NCBI GenBank assembly: GCA_937880805.1 | Contig: CALGRR010000070.1 | Coordinates: forward strand, 1-38,871 | Direction of reading: 5' to 3' | Source of the DNA: an uncultured Clostridia bacterium | GTDB lineage: Bacteria; Bacillota; Clostridia; Oscillospirales; Acutalibacteraceae | Length of the DNA stretch: 38,871 nt | The notes under the pieces: model-generated | What the model was told of the DNA's origin: nothing | Database searches by the model: none | Seen by the model: only the letters and a program-made list of their open reading frames with translations | Shown: positions 22,942 to 30,877 of the stretch, one piece after another | Numbering within the stretch: position 1 is the stretch's first letter | How the letters are laid out: each line of letters starts with the position of its first letter | Position numbers and translations under genes: made by a program

Positions 22942-24087
22942 ATGAGAAAAATTCTGTCAGCAGTTCTTGCGGCTGTTATGCTTTTCTCAACGGTGTCTGT
23001 CTCGGCTTTTGCCGCACAGGGCGAAAGAACGGTAAGAACAACCACGCTTAAAATTGACTCGTTCGATGAGGATAAGTCAAATGAAGCCGAAGGCTGGAGC
23101 TGGGACAAGGAAACAACAACACTTACACTCAATAATGTAAGGTTTGAAACAAAGGATGAGCCTTGTTTGCTAATCAGAACGGGAGTTAAAATTCAGCTTG
23201 TGGGTGAGAACACCTTTACGGCTGATTTGAGCGATTCTGATATGGCTGCGGTTGATTCGGTTGTTCTTGATTATTACGGGTTGAGAAGCTGGCCTTCTTT
23301 CTACGGTGACAGTCTTACAGTTAACGCAAGCAACGGCTTTGCAATGCGAACGGAGAATATTCAGAATTACGGTGCTTCGCTCACAATCAACGGAAAGATT
23401 CACACGGAAAGCTTGACCGTATGGAGCGGAAAAACAGAGATAAACGCAACTGAAAGCGAAGAGGGCTATTGCCTGAAAACAACCGACAGTGTTTATGTTG
23501 CAAGCGGCGAGCTTATTCTGAAACCCGGAAACAATGCCGGAATAATAATTGATTTGCTTGATGTTATTACAAGCTCAACAGAGGGCTTCGGAATAAGAAA
23601 CGACGGCAGCCTGACTTGCATAGGCGGCGTTTGTGCCGTTCGTTCGGGAAGCGAAGGCAGAGTTGATACCTACATAGAAACAAAAGGAACAATCACATTA
23701 AAGGACTGTCAGGCAGGCTTTGTTCAGGGCACGGGCAGAGTTGAATATAAGGCAGGCAAAATTGTTACGGAGCTTGAACCTGATAAAATATTTGTTCTTG
23801 AAGAGGGATGCTCCAATGCATTATTGGTAGGACCTGCCGACTATACAGCGGTCAGAGAAGCAATTTTAAAGATTCCCGCAAGCCTTGATAACTTCAGAAA
23901 GGCGGGGGTTGAAGCTCTTCAGGCAGCGTTGGATGCTGTTGATTACGATTTGGATGCATATGCACAGTATAAGGTTGATGAGTATGCCGCCAACATTATT
24001 TCTGCAACAGAAAATCTTGAGGAGCTGCCCTGGATAGTATTATTTTTCAGAAGTATAGCAAATTTCTTCGAGAATTTATTTAAATAA
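22942..24087 (+). CDS. Secreted beta-rich surface protein with FIVAR-like helical region and aromatic C-terminal tail (paralogue 1)
   Basis: A 381-residue exported protein. The signal peptide covers residues ~1-25 and ends SAFAAQ. The centre is rich in short strands with repeated Asn/Gly turns (NEAEGWSWDKETTTLTLNN, SLTINGKIHTESL), like a right-handed beta-helix. A helical region follows (DYTAVREAILKIPASLDNFR to KVDEYAANIISATENL), similar to FIVAR-type modules. It ends in WIVLFFRSIANFFENLFK, an aromatic amphipathic helix. The next gene has the same order of parts and starts 21 bases later. AAGGAAGG precedes ATG 22942. No catalytic residues are seen; adhesion or glycan binding is a guess. Confidence 0.85.
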   Translation: MRKILSAVLAAVMLFSTVSVSAFAAQGERTVRTTTLKIDSFDEDKSNEAEGWSWDKETTTLTLNNVRFETKDEPCLLIRTGVKIQLVGENTFTADLSDSDMAAVDSVVLDYYGLRSWPSFYGDSLTVNASNGFAMRTENIQNYGASLTINGKIHTESLTVWSGKTEINATESEEGYCLKTTDSVYVASGELILKPGNNAGIIIDLLDVITSSTEGFGIRNDGSLTCIGGVCAVRSGSEGRVDTYIETKGTITLKDCQAGFVQGTGRVEYKAGKIVTELEPDKIFVLEEGCSNALLVGPADYTAVREAILKIPASLDNFRKAGVEALQAALDAVDYDLDAYAQYKVDEYAANIISATENLEELPWIVLFFRSIANFFENLFK

Positions 24088-24108
24088 GTTAAAAAAGGAG
24101 ATATATTT

Positions 24109-25392
24109 ATGAATACCTGCAAAAAAATTATATCGGTTCTTTTATCAATAGTTCTGATTGCAGCTTTTGTTCCGTCGTTTGCATTTGCTGCAGGTCAGCC
24201 GGATAAAGGTGCAACATATTATTTCGGTGAGGATACCGAAAGCACCTCCAACGCCGAAGAGGGATGGGAATGGAACAAGGATACGCTTACTCTTATTCTT
24301 AACAACGCAAGCATAATGAAAAAAGGCGATGAGAACTGCAGCGTTGAATTCAAGGAGCCCGTTGACCCCGAGGCTTATTATACTGTTGAATTCAGCGGAA
24401 CAAGCACACTTCAGTTCAGCATCAAGGGCGTTTATGATACAAATATCCGATTCAAGGGTGCTGAAGACGGCGTTCTGAACATTATCGGAGCGGGTCTGTA
24501 TTCGATTTACAGCGGCGGCATTCTTTTTGAATCGGGCACAGTAAATGTAAAATCAACTGTTTGGGGCACAAATTCCATAGTGATTAACGGCGGCACTCTT
24601 AACATCGACTTCACCAAAAGCAGCGATGCAGCAGCAAGAGGGCTTCTCACTCACACCGACGGCAAAATCACCGTAAACGGCGGCAAATTCAATTTCTACG
24701 GTAATTTCACCGGCAACAATGAACCTGCTGCCATTATGGTTCAGAATGAATCAAGAGAAGGCAGTGCTCTTCAGGCGATTGAGATTAACGGCGGCGATAT
24801 TGTTATCAAGGACTGTGCAGTAGGCATCGGCACGTTCTTCCGTTCAATTCTTGTTGATAATGCAAAAACGGGCAGCATCACCTTTGATAATGTTTTCTAT
24901 CCCTTCTTTGATAACTGCGGTGCTGATGCCGGCGAAATCTACATCAAATCCGCTAATTTCATTTCAGATACTCTCACCGTAAAGGATTTCAGAGAAAACA
25001 TCTACAGAACAAGTGCAAATGTAACCGTTAAAATCGGCAAAGCTGATTATTCGGAAGTTGAAGCAGCACTTGAATCAATTCCCAACGAGCTTACCGGAGT
25101 TTCACTCGGCAACATTATGGCTCTTATCGAAGCGAAGAATGCCGTAAACTATAACTGCGATTGTTTTGAGCAGGCAAAGGTTGATGAAATGGCAGAAAAG
25201 CTTGAAAGCATTGTTCAGAAAATTCTTGACGAGGTTCCCGAGGAACCCGAAGAGCCTGAAGACCCTGCAGACCCCGTTGATCCTCCCGCAGAGGAGCCTG
25301 ACGAGGAAAGCTGGATTGTGAAGATTTTCCGTGCGATTGCAGGCTTCTTCAAAACCGTTTTCAACTTCCTTTTTGGCTGGATAATTAAATAA
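24109..25392 (+). CDS. Secreted beta-rich surface protein with acidic-proline linker and aromatic C-terminal tail (paralogue 2)
   Basis: A 427-residue exported protein, paralogous to the preceding one. A signal peptide ends AFAAGQ at ~28. The shared start NAEEGWEWNKDTLTLILNN is followed by beta-helix-like repeats (TVNVKSTVWGTNSIVINGG, TVNGGKFNFYGNF, IEINGGDIVIKD). The helical region DYSEVEAALESIPNEL to KVDEMAEKLESIVQKIL matches paralogue 1. A Pro/Glu/Asp linker (VPEEPEEPEDPADPVDPPAEE) like a wall-spanning spacer then leads to the tail WIVKIFRAIAGFFKTVFNFL. There is no LPxTG motif. The tail could be a membrane or export anchor. AAGGAG precedes the ATG, and a strong terminator follows. Confidence 0.85.
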   Translation: MNTCKKIISVLLSIVLIAAFVPSFAFAAGQPDKGATYYFGEDTESTSNAEEGWEWNKDTLTLILNNASIMKKGDENCSVEFKEPVDPEAYYTVEFSGTSTLQFSIKGVYDTNIRFKGAEDGVLNIIGAGLYSIYSGGILFESGTVNVKSTVWGTNSIVINGGTLNIDFTKSSDAAARGLLTHTDGKITVNGGKFNFYGNFTGNNEPAAIMVQNESREGSALQAIEINGGDIVIKDCAVGIGTFFRSILVDNAKTGSITFDNVFYPFFDNCGADAGEIYIKSANFISDTLTVKDFRENIYRTSANVTVKIGKADYSEVEAALESIPNELTGVSLGNIMALIEAKNAVNYNCDCFEQAKVDEMAEKLESIVQKILDEVPEEPEEPEDPADPVDPPAEEPDEESWIVKIFRAIAGFFKTVFNFLFGWIIK

Positions 25393-25398
25393 AATTTT

Positions 25399-25435
25399 AA
25401 GGGGGCTGTCATCAGACAGCCCCCTTGATTTTTAT
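25399..25435. terminator. Bidirectional terminator between the secreted protein and the flavoprotein
   Basis: AAGGGGGCTGTC (25399-25410), ATCA loop, GACAGCCCCCTT (25415-25426). A 12-bp perfect stem with T-rich tails in both directions. Confidence 0.93.
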
Positions 25436-26580
25436 GCAAGCTCTTTTGCGAGAGCCTTGATTTGTTCAATATTTTCATCCTTAACAGCCGAGTGGATTGT
25501 AACGGTTGTGTCGGTATAGGTAAGGTCCTTGCAGAATTCAAGCATCTTCTTTATTTTGTTTGCGGCAACGGGTGCCCAGCTTCCGTTTTCAACAATACCG
25601 ATTGTGCGGTTTCTGTAGCCTCTTTCGGCAAGGTCGCTCACAAATTCACGCATAAAGGGGAAAATATCGCCGTTATATGTGGTTGTTGCAAGCACGATTT
25701 TGCCGTAACGGAATGCATCCTCAACAGCCTCTGCCATATCGCAGCGGGCAAGGTCATTAACCGCAACCTTGGGGCAGCCTGCCTTTTCAAGCTCTTTTGC
25801 AAGAATTTCAACAGCCTTTTTGGTGTTGCCGTAAACCGAGGTGTAGCAGATAACAACGCCCTCGCTTTCAACGCCGTAGGATGACCAGGTGTTATATAAA
25901 TCAAGGTAGTATCCGAGATTTTCTTTAAGAACGGGGCCGTGAAGAGGGCAGATTATCTGCACATCAAGACCGCCGAGCTTTTTGAGCACGGCCTGAACCT
26001 GAACGCCGTATTTGCCAACAATGCCGAAATAATATCTGCGTGCCTCGCAGGCCCAGTCCTCATCGGCATCAAGAGCACCGAATTTGCCGAAAGCATCGGC
26101 AGAAAAGAGAACCTTATCCTTGCTGTCATAGGTCATCATAACCTCGGGCCAATGCACCATCGGTGCGGTGCAGAAAGAAAGAGTGCGGCTGCCGAGATTA
26201 AGGCTGTCGCCGTCTTTAACAACAATTCTGCGGTTTGCATAGTCTGTGCCGAAAAACTTCTGCATCATAACAAAGGCTCTGTCGGTTGCAACAACAACGG
26301 CATCGGGATATTTTTCCATAAATTTATCAATATTTGCGGAGTGGTCGGGCTCCATATGCTGAACAACAAGGTAATCGGGAGCCTTATCGCCCAGAATATT
26401 TTTTATATTTCCGAGCCATTCCTCGCCGAATTTTGCATCAACAGTATCCATAACTGCGGTTTTTTCGTCACAGATAAGATATGAGTTATATGACATACCC
26501 TCGGGAACAATGTACTGACCCTCAAAAAGGTCAATTTCACGGTCGTTTACGCCGATATATTTAATGTTTTCACTAACCAT
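25432..26580 (-). CDS. A-type flavoprotein (FprA/flavodiiron family)
   Basis: A 382-residue enzyme that probably reduces O2 to water or NO to N2O, protecting an anaerobe. The N-terminal metallo-beta-lactamase-like domain has the diiron ligands: HMEPDH at ~80-85 (H-x-E-x-D-H), His in MVHWPEVMM, Asp in FSADAFGKFG and His in CPLHGPVL. The C-terminal flavodoxin domain starts VVICYTSVYGNTKKAVEIL, where SVYGNT binds FMN. There is no rubredoxin domain, so the electron donor is separate. AGAGGAG precedes the ATG. It starts 12 bases after sufB, making it the third gene of the suf operon, which links oxygen defence to Fe-S cluster assembly. Confidence 0.94.
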   Translation of the reverse strand: MVSENIKYIGVNDREIDLFEGQYIVPEGMSYNSYLICDEKTAVMDTVDAKFGEEWLGNIKNILGDKAPDYLVVQHMEPDHSANIDKFMEKYPDAVVVATDRAFVMMQKFFGTDYANRRIVVKDGDSLNLGSRTLSFCTAPMVHWPEVMMTYDSKDKVLFSADAFGKFGALDADEDWACEARRYYFGIVGKYGVQVQAVLKKLGGLDVQIICPLHGPVLKENLGYYLDLYNTWSSYGVESEGVVICYTSVYGNTKKAVEILAKELEKAGCPKVAVNDLARCDMAEAVEDAFRYGKIVLATTTYNGDIFPFMREFVSDLAERGYRNRTIGIVENGSWAPVAANKIKKMLEFCKDLTYTDTTVTIHSAVKDENIEQIKALAKELA

Positions 26581-26592
26581 ATAAATCTCCTC

Positions 26593-27510
26593 TTATTTAA
26601 GGAAGCCCTGAATGATAACCTCTTCAGCCTCTTCCTCATTCATTCCGAAGCTCATAAGCTTTATGAGCTGGTCATTGTTTATTCTGCCGATTGCCGCCTC
26701 GTGAACAATCTGTGCATCCGCACAGTTTGCCGTGATTGCGGGCACGGAGCTTACCGTTGCCTCATCCATAATAATCGAATCGCATTGCACGTGAGCTCTG
26801 CATTTTGCGTTGCCCACCGCATTGGGATAGAAAAGCTGGGTTGAATTATCCTTTGCAACCGAGCGAGAGATAATCTGTGAAGAGGCATCCTTGCCGTTAA
26901 GGCGAACCTCCATATCCGAACGGGCATACTGCTTGCCGTGGGTCAGAAGTCTTTCCGTCATAATAAGCTTTGCACCCGCCGCAAGGTCTGCCTCGGTTTT
27001 TCTTACAGTTGAGTCAACACCTTTAATCTGAACCATTTCCATTTCGCAAACGGAGTTTTCATCCTGAAAAATATTGGTTACGGGGTTAAGAATTCTTTCA
27101 CCCGTGCCTTCGCCCTCGCCGTAGTGCTTTTCAACATATTTCACTCTTGCATTCTTACCAACGTGGAAGGAGTGAATACCGTCGTGCTGCGAAGCGGAAT
27201 CGCCGCTGTTATGGATACCGCAGCCCGCAACGATAAGCACATCGGCATCGTCGCCTATATAAAAATCGTTATAAACAAGGTCATTGACGCCCGCTTCGGT
27301 TATGATAACGGGAATATGAATGCTTTCGTTTTTGGTGCCGGGGGCAACGATAATATCTATGCCTGGCTTATCCTCTTTATTGACAATTTCAATGTTTGCC
27401 GTTGAACGCCTTGAATGGCCGCCGCCGTTTTTGCGTATATTATATGCACCTGCGGGAACCTCGTGAAGGTCGGCAATAGCTTCAAGAAGCTGAGAATCAA
27501 TCTTTTCCAT
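26593..27510 (-). CDS. sufB: Minimal SufB/SufD-type Fe-S cluster scaffold (SmsB-like)
   Basis: A 305-residue scaffold protein for Fe-S assembly with SufC. It is much shorter than SufB (~470) or SufD (~420) and keeps the beta-helical core and C-terminal helices. Present are RSDMEVRLNGKDASSQIISR, NAVGNAKCRAHVQCDSIIM and HEAAIGRINNDQLIKLMSFG, which contain the conserved Cys and His-Glu-Ala elements of the family. This size and pairing match the small SufBC (SMS) systems of strict anaerobes and archaea. ATG 27510 follows a GGGGG-type site in the end of sufC, with one base between stop and start (TGAGATG); a longer frame to 27639 lies over sufC and is rejected. No SufS, SufU or SufE is in the window. 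Confidence 0.9.
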   Translation of the reverse strand: MEKIDSQLLEAIADLHEVPAGAYNIRKNGGGHSRRSTANIEIVNKEDKPGIDIIVAPGTKNESIHIPVIITEAGVNDLVYNDFYIGDDADVLIVAGCGIHNSGDSASQHDGIHSFHVGKNARVKYVEKHYGEGEGTGERILNPVTNIFQDENSVCEMEMVQIKGVDSTVRKTEADLAAGAKLIMTERLLTHGKQYARSDMEVRLNGKDASSQIISRSVAKDNSTQLFYPNAVGNAKCRAHVQCDSIIMDEATVSSVPAITANCADAQIVHEAAIGRINNDQLIKLMSFGMNEEEAEEVIIQGFLK

Positions 27511-27511
27511 C

Positions 27512-28243
27512 TCAGTTATCCCCCTTTCCTCTGAAACCGCATCCGCTGCTGAATTCGCCCATAAGCTTGGGGAAAAGCTCATCCTTGGGACCGATTTCCT
27601 TAACCTTGCCGTCTGCAACGATAACCATTTCATCGGCAAGCTGCATAATTCTTTCCTGATGAGAAATAACGATAACGCTGTTGTGGTTTCCTTTGCTCAT
27701 AGCCTTGAAGCTTTCAACGAGCATTGAGAAGCTCCAGAGGTCAATGCCTGCTTCGGGTTCATCAAAAATTGCAAGACCGAGCTTTCTTGCCATAAGGGTT
27801 GCAATTTCAATTCTTTTTGCTTCGCCGCCCGAAAGCGAGTTATCCATTTCGCGGTTAAGATAATCCTTTGAGCAAAGACCAACGCTTGTGAGATAGCCGC
27901 AGCATTCATCCTCGGGAAGCTCGCTGCCCGCCGCAAGAGAAAGAAGGCGGCGTACCGTCAGCCCCTTGAATCTGGGAGGGTGCTGGAAAGCATAGCCTAT
28001 GCCGAGCTTTGCTCTTTCCGTAACGGACATATCGGTTATATCAATATCGTTATAGTAAATCTTGCCGCCTGTGGGCTTTTCAATGCCCATAATCAGCCTT
28101 GCAAGAGTTGATTTTCCGCCGCCGTTGGGTCCCGTTATAACGGTGAACCTTCCGTCGGGGATTTCAAGATTTATATTATCGATTATTTCAAGAGTTCCGC
28201 CTTCGGCATTAACTCTGAACGATACATTTTCAAGTTTTAACAT
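27512..28243 (-). CDS. sufC: Fe-S cluster assembly ATPase SufC
   Basis: A 243-residue ABC-type ATPase that drives the SufB scaffold. It has Walker A GPNGGGKST at ~32-40, the Q-loop region IGYAFQHPPRFKG, signature LSGGEAKRIEIA, Walker B LAIFDEPEAGIDLWS and switch VISHQ. The LSGGEAKR and DEPEAGID forms are typical of SufC rather than importers. ATG 28243 follows GGAG at eight bases; ATGGCT at 28249 would overlap that site. It is the first gene of sufC-sufB-flavoprotein and has its own promoter and palindrome. Confidence 0.95.
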   Translation of the reverse strand: MLKLENVSFRVNAEGGTLEIIDNINLEIPDGRFTVITGPNGGGKSTLARLIMGIEKPTGGKIYYNDIDITDMSVTERAKLGIGYAFQHPPRFKGLTVRRLLSLAAGSELPEDECCGYLTSVGLCSKDYLNREMDNSLSGGEAKRIEIATLMARKLGLAIFDEPEAGIDLWSFSMLVESFKAMSKGNHNSVIVISHQERIMQLADEMVIVADGKVKEIGPKDELFPKLMGEFSSGCGFRGKGDN

Positions 28244-28265
28244 AGCCATTCTCCAAATAAGAAAT

Positions 28266-28284
28266 TGATACATTTTATGTATCA
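28266..28284. promoter_or_regulatory. Perfect palindrome at the suf operon start site (candidate operator)
   Basis: TGATACATTTTATGTATCA is an 8-bp perfect inverted repeat around TTT. It lies 4-22 bases downstream of the -10 box, covering the expected transcription start. A repressor bound there would block transcription. The regulator is unknown. Confidence 0.7.
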
Positions 28285-28288
28285 TCAT

Positions 28289-28317
28289 ATTATACCTTAT
28301 TTATCGCCGATTATCAA
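28289..28317 (-). promoter_or_regulatory. Promoter of the sufC-sufB-flavoprotein operon
   Basis: On the minus strand TTGATA (28312-28317), 17-base spacer, TATAAT (28289-28294). Near consensus. Confidence 0.82.
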
Positions 28318-28327
28318 CATAAAATGC

Positions 28328-28362
28328 AAAAAAACTGCCGCAATCCCAACAGATTACGGCAG
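28328..28362 (-). terminator. Rho-independent terminator of the YjdF-like gene
   Basis: On the minus strand CTGCCGTAATC, TGTTGG loop, GATTGCGGCAG, then TTTTTTT. It isolates the suf operon from the gene upstream. Confidence 0.88.
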
Positions 28363-28371
28363 AAAAATTTT

Positions 28372-29127
28372 TTATTTTGAAGCAGCTTCTTCCTTTTCTT
28401 CGGTAAGAAGGGGAGTTATATCATTCTTTCCTTTGTGGCGGTAGGGATTGATTTTGATATAGATAAATGATGCGAGGGCACCGATTGAGTTGAGCACTAT
28501 ATCCGCCATAGTGTCCATAATGGGCCAGCGGTCTGCATATACGGGGTCAAAAAGGGTCTGCATTTTGGGTGTACCCTGAGCAAGCTCAAGGCTCCAATGC
28601 TGTGCATCGCCGATGCCGCCGCCCATGCAGGCAATCTGGTCAAAGCCGAATTCAAAAAGCTCCCAGCAGGTTGCGGCAAAGAATGAAAAGCCAACAGAGC
28701 AAAGAAGAATGAGCGAAAGGGGTGCGGTTGCTTTTTCTTTTTTCTGAATTGCGGCTGAAATTTCATAGCCGAAGAATACGCAGGCACCGCCGCCGATGAA
28801 ATGAAGAATAACATCCCACCATCTGAAATCATAATAGAGATTGAGGAATTTTCCGCCGAAGGATGCGGCAAAAATCCCAACAATCAGAAAGCTCTGAACA
28901 ACCGAGGGGATGTGGCGGAAAACGCTCTTTTGGGGGAAGAGCATAAAGATTTCCCAAACAAACATACAAAGGAAATTTGCACCAACCTGAAGAGGGTCGG
29001 TTATGTCGAAGGGCTCCTTGAAAAAGCCTGCGATGAATGCGTAAATCATCAACGCCCTGAAAATCCACCAGAAAATAAATCGGCGGGTGGGGCAGCCGTC
29101 TTTAAGGCGGTTTATGTAGTTTTTCAT
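28372..29127 (-). CDS. Six-helix membrane protein, YjdF/DUF2238-like
   Basis: A 251-residue membrane protein. Helices lie at about 18-37, 50-68, 80-105, 110-132, 145-170 and 210-230. Two segments resemble the YjdF/DUF2238 family: a charged-aromatic DFRWWDVILHFIGG, and the pair CWELFEFGFD plus DTMADIVLNSIGALAS with conserved Glu, Asp and Asn in membranes. Between the last two helices is a Gly- and Trp-containing loop (ACMGGGIGDAQHWSLEL). The biochemical role of the family is unknown. ATG 29127 follows GGAGAG. It is a single gene between its own consensus promoter and terminator. Confidence 0.72.
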   Translation of the reverse strand: MKNYINRLKDGCPTRRFIFWWIFRALMIYAFIAGFFKEPFDITDPLQVGANFLCMFVWEIFMLFPQKSVFRHIPSVVQSFLIVGIFAASFGGKFLNLYYDFRWWDVILHFIGGGACVFFGYEISAAIQKKEKATAPLSLILLCSVGFSFFAATCWELFEFGFDQIACMGGGIGDAQHWSLELAQGTPKMQTLFDPVYADRWPIMDTMADIVLNSIGALASFIYIKINPYRHKGKNDITPLLTEEKEEAASK

Positions 29128-29181
29128 CTGATTCTCTCCAATCAATTAAAGTGTTACAAAGAACACAGTGCTGTCACGGCA

Positions 29182-29210
29182 AGTATATCAATTATTCCGG
29201 ATTATGTCAA
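29182..29210 (-). promoter_or_regulatory. Promoter of the YjdF-like gene
   Basis: On the minus strand TTGACA (29205-29210), 17-base spacer, TATACT (29182-29187), directly after the upstream stop codon. Confidence 0.82.
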
Positions 29211-29214
29211 GGTT

Positions 29215-29823
29215 TTATTCTTCATCGGGCTGCTGACCGTTGTGGGCAAGCCATTTGCAATCGGTGATTTCCATATCGGTGAATACCGCTTTGAACGATG
29301 AGTTTTCGGGGCTGCACGCATAAATGCCGAAGCTGACTTTTCCGCCGCCGTTAAACATATGGCACACACGCATCTGCCTGAAGGTAACGCCGTCGTCCGA
29401 GCATTCAACGCAATAATCATCCTCTCTTCGGCTGAATCTGTACCACATTGATTTTATGCTTGCATCAATCTCGGTTGTTGCCCAATCGGAATAGCCGTTG
29501 TTTGTAACAACAGAGCCGAGATGCTGAAATTTTTCATTTTCAAACTCAACAGATGCTTTGAGCCAGTTTTCGCTGTCAAGATACATAACAATTCCGCACT
29601 GGTCAAAGCGGTGCTTGCTTTCAAACTCCGTTTTAACAACAAATGAAAAATATTTCTCTTCCGTTTCGGTCTGAAAAACGGGAGCGTTATCGTTTCTGAA
29701 ATGATAATATGTTCTCTGCCATAAATCCGTGTGAGGATTTGTAACAACCTCAATTCTGCTGTTGCTTGCAAAACATTCCGCAGGCTCTCTTGTCCATTTA
29801 AAATTATCGATATTGAATTCCAT
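29215..29823 (-). CDS. DUF1349 domain protein (concanavalin A-like fold)
   Basis: A 202-residue cytoplasmic protein with no signal peptide. It has the DUF1349 pattern: FKWTREPAECFASNSRIEV at the start, a DLWQRTYYHFRNDNAPVFQ strand pair, FDQCGIVMYLDSENWLKASV in the centre, and FGIYACSPENSSFKAVFTD near the end. The family has a lectin-like beta-sandwich and often occurs near carbohydrate genes. A sugar-binding role is plausible but not proven. GGGGAG precedes the ATG. It lies divergent from the SDR gene, and the glycoside hydrolases start ~1 kb away. Confidence 0.88.
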   Translation of the reverse strand: MEFNIDNFKWTREPAECFASNSRIEVVTNPHTDLWQRTYYHFRNDNAPVFQTETEEKYFSFVVKTEFESKHRFDQCGIVMYLDSENWLKASVEFENEKFQHLGSVVTNNGYSDWATTEIDASIKSMWYRFSRREDDYCVECSDDGVTFRQMRVCHMFNGGGKVSFGIYACSPENSSFKAVFTDMEITDCKWLAHNGQQPDEE

Positions 29824-29859
29824 AAAAGCTCCCCGTTAATTTATTTTTCGTTTGCTTCA

Positions 29860-29888
29860 AGTATATCACCGCTTTTATATTAACGCAA
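29860..29888 (-). promoter_or_regulatory. Promoter of the DUF1349 gene
   Basis: On the minus strand TTGCGT (29883-29888), 17-base spacer, TATACT (29860-29865). Confidence 0.6.
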
Positions 29889-29927
29889 GGCTGAATAATA
29901 TGATGTATGAAAAAATTTTAATTTCTA

Positions 29928-29956
29928 TTGAAAAATTTTTTTATATTTGGTATTAT
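29928..29956 (+). promoter_or_regulatory. Promoter of the SDR gene
   Basis: TTGAAA (29928-29933), 17-base spacer, TATTAT (29951-29956). Confidence 0.65.
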
Positions 29957-30007
29957 TCTTGTGTATGGACAATTTGTTTAAAAAATAAAGAAAGTGAGAA
30001 ATTTGTT

Positions 30008-30808
30008 ATGAGCTTTTTAAAAGGTAAAACCGCAATCATCACAGGTGCAGGCTATGCTGCTCTTTCTGACGGAAGATGCGGCTCAATAGGCTACGGCATC
30101 GCAACCGCATATGCCAAAGAGGGTGCAAACCTCGTTATCACCGGAAGAAACGTTGCAAAGCTTGAAAAAGCCAAAGAAGAGCTTGAAAAGCTTTACGGCA
30201 TCAAGGTGCTTGCTCTTTCGGCAGATATTTCCGAGGGCGCCGATAATGAGGCTATTGCAAAGGAGGTTGCCGAAAAAGCTGTTGAGGCTTTCGGCAGAAT
30301 CGATGTTCTTATCAATAACGCTCAGGCATCGGCATCGGGCGTTACAATTCAGAATCACACCACCGAGCAGTTCAACCTTGCAATGTATTCGGGTCTTTAC
30401 GCAACCTTCTATTATATGAAAGCCTGCTACCCCTATCTTAAGGAAACAAAGGGCAGCATAATCAACTTTGCTTCAGGTGCAGGTCTTTTCGGCAATTACG
30501 GTCAGTGCTCATATGCCGCCGCAAAGGAAGCAATAAGAGGTCTTTCAAGAGTTGCCGCTACAGAATGGGCGGCTGACGGAATCAACACAAATGTTGTTTG
30601 CCCTCTCGCCTGGACAGCTCAGCTTGAAAACTTTGAAAAAGCATATCCCGAAGCATTCAAGGCAAATGTTAAGATGCCTCCCGCAGGTCATTACGGCGAT
30701 TCCGAGCTTGAAATAGGCAGAGTATGCGTTCAGCTTGCTTCTCCCGATTTCAAATATATGAACGGCGAAACACTTACCCTTGAAGGCGGTATGGGACTTC
30801 GCCCGTAA
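30008..30808 (+). CDS. Short-chain dehydrogenase/reductase
   Basis: A 266-residue NAD(P)-dependent oxidoreductase with a Rossmann fold. The cofactor loop is unusual: AIITGAGYAALSDGRCGSIG keeps TGAG but spaces the final GSIGYGIA about 14 residues later, as in enoyl-ACP-reductase-like members. NNAQ at ~95 is the NNAG equivalent. The catalytic Ser is in NFASGAG and the Tyr-Lys pair in YAAAKEAIRG. The C-terminal GETLTLEGGMGLRP is standard. ATG 30008 follows a GTGAG site; a longer frame from 29852 would include the promoter. The substrate is not known. Proximity to a fucosidase makes a sugar such as L-fucose possible, but the evidence is only location. Confidence 0.9.
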   Translation: MSFLKGKTAIITGAGYAALSDGRCGSIGYGIATAYAKEGANLVITGRNVAKLEKAKEELEKLYGIKVLALSADISEGADNEAIAKEVAEKAVEAFGRIDVLINNAQASASGVTIQNHTTEQFNLAMYSGLYATFYYMKACYPYLKETKGSIINFASGAGLFGNYGQCSYAAAKEAIRGLSRVAATEWAADGINTNVVCPLAWTAQLENFEKAYPEAFKANVKMPPAGHYGDSELEIGRVCVQLASPDFKYMNGETLTLEGGMGLRP

Positions 30809-30827
30809 AAATCTGACAAAATAATAT

Positions 30828-30866
30828 ATGGCTTGCAGAGGATAAACCTTTGCAAGCCATTTTTTT
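30828..30866 (+). terminator. Terminator after the SDR gene
   Basis: ATGGCTTGCAGAGG and CCTTTGCAAGCCAT pair around ATAAA, followed by seven T. The core GGCTTGCAGAGGA is the same as in the terminator at 20656-20699. Confidence 0.85.
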
Positions 30867-30877
30867 GGTTATTTCAT

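Noticed and set aside
25215..25541. Ser/Gly-rich minus-strand frame
   Set aside because: Its low-complexity stretch is the antisense of the Pro/Glu linker in the secreted paralogue 2.
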